Below are positions 1-5,522 of a stretch of DNA of 6,437 nucleotides, one piece after another. The DNA is from Chloroflexota bacterium (GTDB lineage Bacteria; Chloroflexota; Dehalococcoidia; Dehalococcoidales; JAHJRU01). The position numbers were made by a program, and so were the translations under genes. The stretch lies in assembly GCA_018830745.1 (NCBI GenBank), contig JAHJRU010000023.1:1-6437 (forward strand), given 5' to 3'. How positions within the stretch are numbered: the stretch's first letter is position 1; each line of letters begins with the position of its first letter. Below the pieces are notes generated by a model. It had not been told where the DNA came from, ran no database searches, and saw only the letters and a list, made by a program, of their open reading frames with translations.

Positions 1-485
1 CATCGGCTACTCCCTTTGCCGCCGCCACCACCACGTCTCCGGTGGGCAAGATAAGCATCGGCCAGTTTACCTGGAAGAAGAACATGCCGGCTATCGCCGC
101 CGCTCATGATATACCCTACGTGGCTACCGCCTGTCCCAGCTATTTCGCGGACCTGATAGACAAAGTTAAAAAGGCGAAGGCGGTTAACGGGCCAGCCTAC
201 ATCCATGTGTTATCCGTCTGTCCCACCGGCTGGCGGTGCCCCACCAACCTGGGCATAAAGCTGGGCCGCCTGGCGGTAGAGACCGGGATGTTCCCGTTAT
301 ACGAGATAGAGAACGGCAAATATAAGCTTAGCCTTGATTTACCCCGGCTCAGGCCGGTAAACGATTATTTTAAGCTTCAGGGCAGGTTCCGGCACCTCTC
401 CGAGGATGCCATAGCTATGATTCAGCAGCGATTGAATGAGGAATATGCCAAACTCAAAGAAAAAGCAACTGAAAGCCGCCGATAA
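1..485 (+). CDS. porB: 2-oxoacid (probably pyruvate):ferredoxin oxidoreductase, beta (TPP) subunit, 3' part
   Basis: This is the C-terminal part of the thiamine-diphosphate subunit of pyruvate:ferredoxin oxidoreductase, the cytoplasmic enzyme interconverting pyruvate + CoA with acetyl-CoA + CO2 and reduced ferredoxin. The 5' end lies outside the window; the reading frame is open from base 3 and gives 160 codons before TAA. The visible part begins with ATPFAAATTTSPVGK, the stretch that in PorB follows the TPP/Mg-binding NTGGQ motif. Then come an AAHDIPYVATA segment, GPAYIHVLSVCPTGW, and the family's closing RLAVETGMFPLYEIE segment. An internal GTG at 42 is not a credible start because homology continues upstream of it. 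The 3' end overlaps the next gene by 41-50 bases, implying translational coupling. The alpha, gamma and delta subunits are presumably upstream. Other 2-oxoacid substrates cannot be excluded from this fragment. Family assignment is firm. Confidence 0.93.
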   Translation, partial: SATPFAAATTTSPVGKISIGQFTWKKNMPAIAAAHDIPYVATACPSYFADLIDKVKKAKAVNGPAYIHVLSVCPTGWRCPTNLGIKLGRLAVETGMFPLYEIENGKYKLSLDLPRLRPVNDYFKLQGRFRHLSEDAIAMIQQRLNEEYAKLKEKATESRR

Positions 486-930
486 GAAGAAGATAGCGGC
501 AACTTTAGACCGCTATCAGCGTGACGGTGTCATGCTGGTATCCATCTTGCAGGATGTACAGGCGGAGCTTAACTACCTGCCGGAGGACGCTTTAAAGGAA
601 GTCAGCCAGGGGCTGGAATTGCCTTTAACTCAGGTCTACAGCGTAGCCACCTTTTTCAAGGCGTTCAGCCTTAAACCAAGAGGACGCCATCTGGTTAATA
701 TCTGCATGGGCACGGCCTGCCATGTCCGGGGTTCGGTCGGCATCCTGGAGAAGCTGGAGCAGGAACTCGGTATTCTGCCCGGGGAAACTACCAGGGACTA
801 CCGCTTTACCCTGGAGACAGTCAACTGCGTTGGTGCCTGTGCCCTGGGGCCTATAGTTATGGTTGATGGTAAGTATCATGGCCAGATGACGGCGGATAAA
901 GTGGATGCGGTACTTAAGGGATATGAATAG
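436..930 (+). CDS. NuoE/HndA-like [2Fe-2S] subunit of an NAD(P)H-dehydrogenase module
   Basis: This is a 164-residue thioredoxin-fold [2Fe-2S] protein of the NuoE/HndA/HoxE family, which relays electrons to or from the flavin subunit of complex-I-like diaphorase modules. After a Lys-rich N-terminus come an alpha-helical domain (about 20-75, with GVMLVSILQDVQ and YLPEDAL) and the ferredoxin-like domain. Four cluster ligands are visible: C90 and C95 (CMGTAC), C131 and C135 (CVGAC). Length is normal for the family. Two ATG starts are possible, at 436 and 445; GAGGA at 438-442 lies only 2 nt before the second, and neither start has a well-spaced ribosome site, so coupling to porB translation is likely. 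No later start fits because the helical domain begins soon after. It sits second in the por-nuoEFG-like operon, 19 nt before the flavin subunit that should be its partner. Confidence 0.92.
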   Translation: MRNMPNSKKKQLKAADKKKIAATLDRYQRDGVMLVSILQDVQAELNYLPEDALKEVSQGLELPLTQVYSVATFFKAFSLKPRGRHLVNICMGTACHVRGSVGILEKLEQELGILPGETTRDYRFTLETVNCVGACALGPIVMVDGKYHGQMTADKVDAVLKGYE

Positions 931-949
931 CTAACGGAGGACGGTATTA

Positions 950-2641
950 GTGTCCAAAATAAAATCCCTGGCTGAGCTGGAAAGCCTGAGGGAATCAATT
1001 ACAAAGCAGAGAGACCCGGAGAAGACCGTTATCACCATCTGCGGCGGCACCGGCTGTCGCGCCTACGGTGGCGATGAGGTAATCGCCGCTTTTGAAGAAG
1101 AGCTCAAGCGCCATGGTTTGACCGGCAAAGTAGATTTGAGGATTACCGGCTGCCACGGCTTCTGCGAAAGAGGCCCGCTGGTGGTAATCAAACCGGAGAA
1201 TATCTTTTATCAGCGAGTGAGGGTTCAGCACGTCCCCGAGTTGGTGGAGAAGACCATTGTTAACGGCAAATTAGTAGAGCGGTTCCTCTTCAGCATTATT
1301 GGCGGTGACCGCGTAGTCCATGAGGAAGAGGTGCCCTTCTACGCCCGACAGAAACGGCTGGTCTTCGGCAACAACGGATTGATTGACCCGACGAATATCG
1401 AAGACTATCTGGCAGTTGGTGGTTATGCTGCCCTGGGTAAATGTCTGTCTGGCATGTCCCCGGAGGAAGTAATCGACGAGGTTAAAGCCTCAGGCTTGAG
1501 GGGACGCGGGGGCGGCGGTTTCCCCACCGGCAGAAAATGGGAGACTACCCGTAAGGCAGAGGGCGATGCGAGGTATGTTATCTGCAATGCCGACGAAGGT
1601 GACCCCGGCGCCTATATGGACCGTAGCTTGCTGGAGGGCAATCCCCACAGCGTACTGGAAGGTATGATAATCGGTGCTTATGCCATCGGCAGCCATCAAG
1701 GCTATATTTACGTCCGCCATGAGTATCCCCTGGCGGTAAGAAATGCCCAAATAGCTATCCAGCAGGCTGAGGAGCACGGGCTTCTGGGCCAGAACATCCT
1801 GGGCTCCGGATTTGACTTTACCGTCAGGATAAATAGAGGCGGCGGCGCTTTCATCTGCGGTGAATCAACGGCATTAATGGCTTCTATGGAAGGTAAGGTG
1901 GGTGAGCCGAGAGCCAAATATGTTCATACCTCGGAGAAGGGCTTATGGGACCAACCCACCAATTTGAATAATGTAGAGACCTGGGCAAATATCCCCCTGA
2001 TTATCAACAACGGAGCCGAGTGGTACTCATCCATTGGCACCGAGGGCAGCAAAGGGACCAAGATTTTCTCGCTGGTGGGCCAGATTAGAAACACCGGCCT
2101 GGTGGAAGTACCGATGGGCATTACCCTGCGGGAGATTATCTATGATATCGGTAACGGCATTCCCCGCGGCAAAAAGTTCAAAGCCGTCCAGACCGGCGGG
2201 CCATCAGGAGGCTGTATTCCGGAAAGCCTGCTTGACACACCGGTCGACTTCGATGAGCTGACGAAGATCGGTTCAATGATGGGCTCCGGTGGCATGATTG
2301 TTATGGACGAGACCACCTGCATGGTGGACATCGCCAAGTATTTCATCAACTTCCTGGAAGGCGAGTCCTGTGGCAAGTGTGTCCCCTGCCGCGAGGGGCT
2401 AAAGCGAATGAGCCAGATACTGGGAAACATCACCAGCGGGAAAGGCCAGGAGGGTGATATTGAACTGCTGGAGGAGATGTCACAGTTCCTGATTGACGGC
2501 TCACTCTGCGGTCTGGGCAATACCGCTCCCAACCCGGTGCTAAGCACCATCCGCCATTTCCGCCATGAGTATGAAGCTCACATCAAGGACAAGAAATGTC
2601 CGGCGGGTGTCTGCAAGGAATTAACCAAGGACGGTAGTTAA
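950..2641 (+). CDS. NuoF/HndC-like FMN and NAD(P)H-binding subunit, without C-terminal ferredoxin domain
   Basis: This is the catalytic flavin subunit, where NAD(P)H exchanges electrons with FMN. The 563 residues show, in order: an N-terminal thioredoxin-like [2Fe-2S] domain with C31, C36, C68 and C72; the FMN/NADH domain with the glycine-rich [16 protein letters not shown] (182-197), the FMN-site [13 protein letters not shown] (213-225) and [19 protein letters not shown] (297-315); an SLBB-like segment (about 370-430); and the N3-type [4Fe-4S] ligands C474, C477, C480 and C520. The start is GTG at 950, preceded by GGAGG at 936-940 with 9-nt spacing. HndC/HydB relatives continue from CPAGVC (here 550-555) into a two-cluster ferredoxin domain. 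This protein stops 8 residues after that motif, so those clusters are absent. NAD versus NADP preference cannot be read from the sequence. Its neighbours supply the NuoE- and NuoG-like partners. Confidence 0.95.
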   Translation: MSKIKSLAELESLRESITKQRDPEKTVITICGGTGCRAYGGDEVIAAFEEELKRHGLTGKVDLRITGCHGFCERGPLVVIKPENIFYQRVRVQHVPELVEKTIVNGKLVERFLFSIIGGDRVVHEEEVPFYARQKRLVFGNNGLIDPTNIEDYLAVGGYAALGKCLSGMSPEEVIDEVKASGLRGRGGGGFPTGRKWETTRKAEGDARYVICNADEGDPGAYMDRSLLEGNPHSVLEGMIIGAYAIGSHQGYIYVRHEYPLAVRNAQIAIQQAEEHGLLGQNILGSGFDFTVRINRGGGAFICGESTALMASMEGKVGEPRAKYVHTSEKGLWDQPTNLNNVETWANIPLIINNGAEWYSSIGTEGSKGTKIFSLVGQIRNTGLVEVPMGITLREIIYDIGNGIPRGKKFKAVQTGGPSGGCIPESLLDTPVDFDELTKIGSMMGSGGMIVMDETTCMVDIAKYFINFLEGESCGKCVPCREGLKRMSQILGNITSGKGQEGDIELLEEMSQFLIDGSLCGLGNTAPNPVLSTIRHFRHEYEAHIKDKKCPAGVCKELTKDGS

Positions 2642-2657
2642 ACAGGAGTAACATAAG

Positions 2658-3389
2658 TTGAAGACGGTTACATTAACTATTGACGGACGAGAGCTTCAGG
2701 CAGAGACGGGCCAAACCATACTGGAGGTAGCCCGGGATAATAACATCTATATTCCCGCGCTGTGCCATAACGAAGCCGTAGCCGCCTACGGCGCCTGCCG
2801 TCTTTGCATGGTTGAAGTTAGCCGAGGGGATTGGGCAAAGCTGGTTACTTCCTGCCTTTATGAAGTAGAAGATGGGCTGGTCGTCAAGACAAATACCGAG
2901 AGAGTGAACAATGTCCGTCGCCTGGTCACTGAACTCCTGTTAGCCCGCTGCCCTGACTCCGAGGTGATACAGGACCTGGCCAAAGAGCTGGGAGTCGGTG
3001 AGCCAAGGTTCACCCCGGAAGAAGGCAATCACAAGTGCATACTCTGCGCACTGTGCACCAGAGCCTGCCAGGAGGTGGTAGGAGCCTCCGCTATCAGCCT
3101 GGTAAACAGAGGAGTCAACCGGCAGATGGCAACCCCCTTTTATGCCTTCTCCGATGCCTGTATTGCCTGTGGTTCCTGCGCCTATGTCTGCCCCACCGGT
3201 GCAATAGACATTGAAGATGCGGGTGACACCAGGAAAATAACCATGCCCAATGTCACCATGGAGTTCAAACTTAAGCAGTGTAAGACCTGCGGCGCTTACT
3301 GGGCTCCGGAAAGACAGCTGGCGCACATCATCAAGCAAGCCGATTTGCCACCAGACGCTTTTGATGACTGCCCCGACTGCCGGGAATAA
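2658..3389 (+). CDS. NuoG/HndD N-terminal-like iron-sulfur subunit with added C-terminal CxxC pair
   Basis: This 243-residue electron-transfer subunit resembles the N-terminal part of NuoG, HoxU and HndD/HydA. Residues 1-75 form a plant-type [2Fe-2S] domain with C36, C47, C50 and C66. Residues 120-185 form a two-[4Fe-4S] ferredoxin domain with C127, C130, C133, C137 and C168, C171, C174, C178 (the last in CPTGAI). Between them, where NuoG and HydA carry the His-Cys cluster motif (H-x3-C-x2-C-x5-C), this protein has LLARCPDSEVIQDLAKELGV with a single Cys98, so that cluster is missing. The C-terminus adds CKTC (208-211) and CPDC (238-241), which could hold zinc or a further Fe-S centre. There is no H-cluster or molybdopterin domain. 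The start is TTG at 2658 with AGGAG at 2644-2648 (9-nt spacing). Last gene of the operon; probably the outlet passing electrons to ferredoxin or the PFOR. The exact partner is inferred. Confidence 0.88.
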   Translation: MKTVTLTIDGRELQAETGQTILEVARDNNIYIPALCHNEAVAAYGACRLCMVEVSRGDWAKLVTSCLYEVEDGLVVKTNTERVNNVRRLVTELLLARCPDSEVIQDLAKELGVGEPRFTPEEGNHKCILCALCTRACQEVVGASAISLVNRGVNRQMATPFYAFSDACIACGSCAYVCPTGAIDIEDAGDTRKITMPNVTMEFKLKQCKTCGAYWAPERQLAHIIKQADLPPDAFDDCPDCRE

Positions 3390-3411
3390 GCTACGCTACT
3401 GAATCTCCTAC

Positions 3412-3440
3412 TTGACCCTCGAAGGCTTCATTGTTATACT
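3412..3440 (+). promoter_or_regulatory. sigma-70-type promoter for tRNA-Pro
   Basis: TTGACC at 3412-3417 and TATACT at 3435-3440 are separated by 17 bp and each differ from consensus by one base. Transcription would start at about 3446-3448, only 1-3 nt before the mature tRNA 5' end. No terminator is visible between the upstream operon stop (3389) and this promoter, so read-through from the operon is also possible. Confidence 0.8.
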
Positions 3441-3448
3441 TTTGGCTG

Positions 3449-3525
3449 CGGGGTGTAGCGCAGTCGGTTAGCGCGCAGCGTTTGGGACGCTGAGGTCGGA
3501 GGTTCAAGTCCTCTCACCCCGACCA
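3449..3525 (+). tRNA. tRNA-Pro (anticodon UGG)
   Basis: A complete cloverleaf can be folded. The acceptor stem CGGGGTG (3449-3455) pairs with CACCCCG (3515-3521). The D stem GCGC (3458-3461) pairs with 3471-3474. The anticodon stem CAGCG/CGCTG encloses loop TTTGGGA with anticodon TGG at 3483-3485. The variable loop is AGGTC, and the T arm GGAGG-TTCAAGT-CCTCT closes with one G-U pair. The discriminator is A3522 and the CCA end is encoded at 3523-3525. UGG is the anticodon expected to read CCA and CCG proline codons, and CCN broadly if U34 is modified. Confidence 0.96.
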
Positions 3526-3624
3526 TTTCTTTAATCCCCCCGATAACGATAAAAGCCTCGATTTTTCTCTTCTGTTAAACAGCCAGGCAAGCCGGTTTTC
3601 AATAATTAAACCGATGTCAAATAA

Positions 3625-3652
3625 GAAGAGTCCGCTTGGTAGCGAACTCTTC
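3625..3652 (-). terminator. Hairpin, probable terminator of the minus-strand HD-GYP/regulator operon
   Basis: GAAGAGT (3625-3631) pairs perfectly with ACTCTTC (3646-3652). After one C/A mismatch, CGCT (3633-3636) pairs with AGCG (3641-3644) around a 4-nt loop. The hairpin lies 29-56 nt past the minus-strand stop at 3681. On that strand it is followed by TTATTTG, a weak U-tract; on the plus strand no T-run follows, which favours the minus-strand role. The rest of 3526-3680 holds no gene that I can support. Confidence 0.6.
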
Positions 3653-3680
3653 AACAACCCTCTGCTATAGTGAGAGCTTC

Positions 3681-4439
3681 TTACAGGAATGCCGCCAATT
3701 CATCCTCCGTTTCCGGTCCCAGAATATCGTCTAATCTTATCCAGCCCTGGCGCATAGCCAGTACCACGGCATGGGTACGGTCATTGGCATTCAGCTTACG
3801 CATAATCGAGGTTATGTGGTTCTTGATGGTCTGCTCCCCAATGCCAAGGGCATAGGCAATCCGTTTATTGGAGGTCCCCTCAGCGATGTGTTTGATAATT
3901 TCCGTCTCCCGATGGCTAAGCGGTGTCATCAAAGTCTCAACTTCTTTGCCCATTAGCGAGAGTTCATGGAATAGTTCCAGCACCTTTTTGGCGGTACTGG
4001 GCCGGTTCAGCAAGGAATCATTTATAGGATATTCCCCCTGCCCTACTTTACGCAGGACAGCCTTAAGCTTATCGGCTTGAACATCTTTGCCCAAAAAGGC
4101 AACGGCTCCCGACTTTATAGCCCGGAATAGCTGGTCATCGTCCGGACTGGGACTGAGCATCACCACCGCTACTCCAGGACAGCGCGTGGTAATAAGACGA
4201 GTTATGTCAAATCCGTTCATGGCAGGCAAGCCCACATCGACCAGTACTACATCCGGCATAAAACTCTCAATAGTATCCCATACGTTCAGGTCAAGCTCTG
4301 ATTCACCTATGACCTCCAATTCTTCCTGGAGCACCTGGCGAATAGCCTGACGATAAAGCGGCTGGTTATCCACTATGAAGACAGTCAGCTTCTGCTTTAC
4401 CCTGTCCTCGGTCACTGTCTGAAGTTCATTGATTCCCAT
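3681..4439 (-). CDS. NarL/LuxR-family response regulator (receiver plus HTH)
   Basis: This is a 252-residue DNA-binding response regulator. The receiver domain (about 18-133) has D24 followed by N25 where most members have an acidic pair, the phospho-acceptor D68 in VLVDVGLP, the switch residue S96 and conserved K118 in FLGKD. It should therefore be phosphorylatable. A linker (about 134-172, GEYPIN then LNRP) leads to a LuxR-type helix-turn-helix (about 173-236) with the typical LSHRETEIIKHIAEGTSNKRIA and TIKNHITSIMRKL segments. Start ATG at 4439 has AGGAGG at 4446-4451 on the same strand with 6-nt spacing. It lies 46 nt downstream of the HD-GYP gene with no terminator between, so the two are probably co-transcribed. 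The receiver and linker closely resemble the partial regulator at 5989-6437, indicating a local paralogue pair. No histidine kinase is visible in the window, and target genes are unknown. Confidence 0.93.
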   Translation of the reverse strand: MGINELQTVTEDRVKQKLTVFIVDNQPLYRQAIRQVLQEELEVIGESELDLNVWDTIESFMPDVVLVDVGLPAMNGFDITRLITTRCPGVAVVMLSPSPDDDQLFRAIKSGAVAFLGKDVQADKLKAVLRKVGQGEYPINDSLLNRPSTAKKVLELFHELSLMGKEVETLMTPLSHRETEIIKHIAEGTSNKRIAYALGIGEQTIKNHITSIMRKLNANDRTHAVVLAMRQGWIRLDDILGPETEDELAAFL

Positions 4440-4485
4440 CCTTAACCTCCTGCGTATGGCACGTTTTATGGTTTCTCACCAGATA

Positions 4486-5238
4486 TCAGGCAGCCACAGC
4501 TACCCACGGTGAAGTTTTTCTTATAACTTCGATAAAGCCCCGGACCACCCTGGGATCAAACTGGGTATAAGTGCATTGTCTGATTTCCTCCCCGGCTGCT
4601 TCCCGGGACATGGCATGGTGGTAAGGGCGGTCAAAAACCATAGCGTCAAAAGCATCAGCCACGGCTATTACCCGGGCTCCCAGAGGTATATCCTCACCAA
4701 CAAAGCCTTGGTTATATCCATTACCGTCGTAATGGTCATGGTGGTGTTCAATCATTTCGGCTACTTCATCACCGACTATCGGCCTGGCCATACACGCCCC
4801 AATATGAGCGTGAAGTTTAATATACTTAAATTCTTCGAGGGTGAGTTTATCCGGCTTGTCTCTAACCTGCGGGTCAACGGCGATCTTTCCAATGTCATGG
4901 AGCAAGCTTCCCCAGCGCAAGCTTTCTACTTCACCCGGAGATAGTCCAAGTTCTATACCCACTGCCTGAGCATTTTCAGCTACCCTTATAGAATGCCTGG
5001 CGGTGCACTCGTCTTCTGCCTTTAGTATGGATAGCAAAGAGGCGACTCTTACCTCCCACGGTGCTTCCCGGGTAGCATTAACGGGCATGTCTACCATAAA
5101 AGAGGTAAGAAAATGGTAACCTGCCTGCCCACCCTGAAATCTCTCCCACAACGGTTTCCAATGAGGACTCCCCGCAGTTAGTGCATCAGCACCCGTAATC
5201 ATTCCTTCTCGCCTGTTCAACATTTTTGTAATGCTCAT
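4486..5238 (-). CDS. HD-GYP-type domain protein, putative cyclic-di-GMP phosphodiesterase with variant signature
   Basis: This is a 250-residue soluble protein whose residues about 65-245 match the HD-GYP phosphodiesterase fold, a family that hydrolyses cyclic di-GMP. Likely metal ligands are H82, H114-D115 in HDIGK (K118 also present), H143, H166-H167 and D195. The signature reads HHDHYDGNGYN (166-176) where the family has HHExxDGxGYP: Glu becomes Asp and the Pro of GYP becomes Asn. The residue four before H82 is Cys78, where the trimetal enzyme PmGH has Glu. Residues 1-60 are not recognised; no receiver or membrane segment is seen. The start is uncertain. ATG at 5238 has no ribosome site; ATG codons at 5223 and 5202 are alternatives, the last directly preceded by GAGAAGGA with no usable spacing. 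It is first in a two-gene operon with the NarL-type regulator. Fold is firm; activity is inferred. Confidence 0.88.
   Translation of the reverse strand: MSITKMLNRREGMITGADALTAGSPHWKPLWERFQGGQAGYHFLTSFMVDMPVNATREAPWEVRVASLLSILKAEDECTARHSIRVAENAQAVGIELGLSPGEVESLRWGSLLHDIGKIAVDPQVRDKPDKLTLEEFKYIKLHAHIGACMARPIVGDEVAEMIEHHHDHYDGNGYNQGFVGEDIPLGARVIAVADAFDAMVFDRPYHHAMSREAAGEEIRQCTYTQFDPRVVRGFIEVIRKTSPWVAVAA
5219..5231. repeat. 13-bp direct repeat, copy 1 (AACATTTTTGTAA)
   Basis: This is an exact match to 5298-5310, 79 bp away in the same orientation. This copy falls within the first codons of the HD-GYP gene if its start is 5238, but upstream of the gene if the start is 5202. Confidence 0.7.
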
Positions 5239-5246
5239 TTGGCTTA

Positions 5247-5252
5247 ATTATG
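5247..5252 (-). promoter_or_regulatory. Possible -10 element for the HD-GYP gene
   Basis: On the minus strand CATAAT (5247-5252) lies 8 nt before the ATG at 5238, so transcription could begin at or next to that ATG, giving a leaderless mRNA. This would explain the lack of a ribosome site there. No convincing -35 is seen at the right distance. Weak, based on one hexamer. Confidence 0.25.
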
Positions 5253-5297
5253 GCACCGGGGTAGTAACGAAAACATAAAAAACTGTGGGGAATACAT

Positions 5298-5310
5298 AAC
5301 ATTTTTGTAA
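5298..5310. repeat. 13-bp direct repeat, copy 2 (AACATTTTTGTAA)
   Basis: This is the second exact copy of the repeat at 5219-5231. It overlaps the left half of the palindrome at 5306-5319. It could be a shared binding site or a chance match in AT-rich DNA. Confidence 0.7.
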
Positions 5311-5319
5311 ACGTTTGCC
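5306..5319. promoter_or_regulatory. LacI/CcpA-like operator candidate
   Basis: TGTAAACGTTTGCC matches 13 of 14 positions of the Bacillus CcpA cre consensus (TGWAARCGYTWNCW) and contains the perfect palindrome AAACGTTT, typical of LacI/GalR-family operators. It sits 68 bp upstream of the HD-GYP ATG at 5238, in the divergent intergenic region. No LacI-family gene is in the window, and the cre consensus comes from Firmicutes, so the binding protein is unknown. Confidence 0.4.
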
Positions 5320-5366
5320 AATGGGCAGAAGGGTTCCCGTAGACCGCTCCTGCAACCGGCTAATTC

Positions 5367-5410
5367 TTTATGAAACCTTAATGAAATATTTACAGAATAT
5401 TTATACTCTT
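5367..5410 (+). promoter_or_regulatory. Four in-phase 11-bp repeats, PHO-box-like operator candidate
   Basis: Consecutive 11-mers align without gaps: TTTATGAAACC (5367), TTAATGAAATA (5378), TTTACAGAATA (5389) and TTTATACTCTT (5400). Units 1 and 2 agree at 8 of 11 positions, units 2 and 3 at 7; unit 4 matches mainly in its first half. An 11-bp period of T-rich half sites is the arrangement bound by OmpR/PhoB-class regulators. The array ends 12 bp before the -10 candidate at 5423, replacing the -35 as in Pho promoters. The regulator is unknown and AT-rich chance similarity is possible. Confidence 0.4.
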
Positions 5411-5422
5411 TATCCCCAGCTT

Positions 5423-5428
5423 TATGAT
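5423..5428 (+). promoter_or_regulatory. -10 element of the leader ORF/secreted protein transcript
   Basis: TATGAT differs from TATAAT by one base. At the 17-bp spacing, the -35 position (5400-5405) is TTTATA, a poor match, which suits an activator-dependent promoter using the repeats just upstream. Transcription would start near 5435, about 40 nt before the leader ORF. An alternative -10, TATACT at 5402-5407, is also possible with a weak TTAATG -35 at 5378-5383 (18-bp spacing). Confidence 0.4.
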
Positions 5429-5473
5429 TGTCTAGTAGACTTAAATCACAAAGGGTAAATCGGGAAGGGAACG

Positions 5474-5521
5474 ATGGCTCTTAAAGCTAAAAATAGCCAA
5501 GCCTGTCCTTTAGTGTGCTAA
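5474..5521 (+). CDS. 15-codon leader ORF coupled to the secreted protein gene
   Basis: The ORF encodes MALKAKNSQACPLVC and ends with TAA at 5519-5521. It has the best ribosome site in this stretch: GGAAGGGA at 5463-5470, 3 nt from the ATG by its last base. Its stop is separated by one base from the ATG at 5523, which has no ribosome site of its own. That layout suggests ribosomes finish the leader and reinitiate on the next gene. The peptide has two cysteines (C11, C15) and no homologue that I know. It may act only as a translational feeder or as a regulatory leader. It is not long enough for coding statistics to help. Confidence 0.5.
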   Translation: MALKAKNSQACPLVC

Positions 5522-5522
5522 T

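Noticed and set aside
42..485. Independent gene starting at the GTG at 42
   Set aside because: PorB homology continues upstream of it in the same frame to the window edge, so this is the tail of a longer gene.
2140..2550. 136-codon minus-strand open frame inside the NuoF-like gene, and similar antisense frames at 2940-3338, 1490-1777 and 995-1231
   Set aside because: They lie opposite strongly conserved coding sequence, have no recognisable domains, and are typical shadow frames.
3562..3600. T-rich runs after the tRNA (3562-3566 and the TTTT after GGCAAGCC near 3596-3599) as a tRNA terminator
   Set aside because: The first has no stem before it. The second has only a 3-5 bp bulged stem with a 2-nt loop, too weak to call.
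4576..4944. 122-codon plus-strand frame opposite the HD-GYP gene
   Set aside because: The other strand encodes an intact HD-GYP domain with metal ligands. The plus frame shows no domain or ribosome site.
5430..5440. GTCTA-G-TAGAC inverted repeat downstream of the -10 box
   Set aside because: Arms of only 5 bp are expected by chance; there is no second copy nearby.
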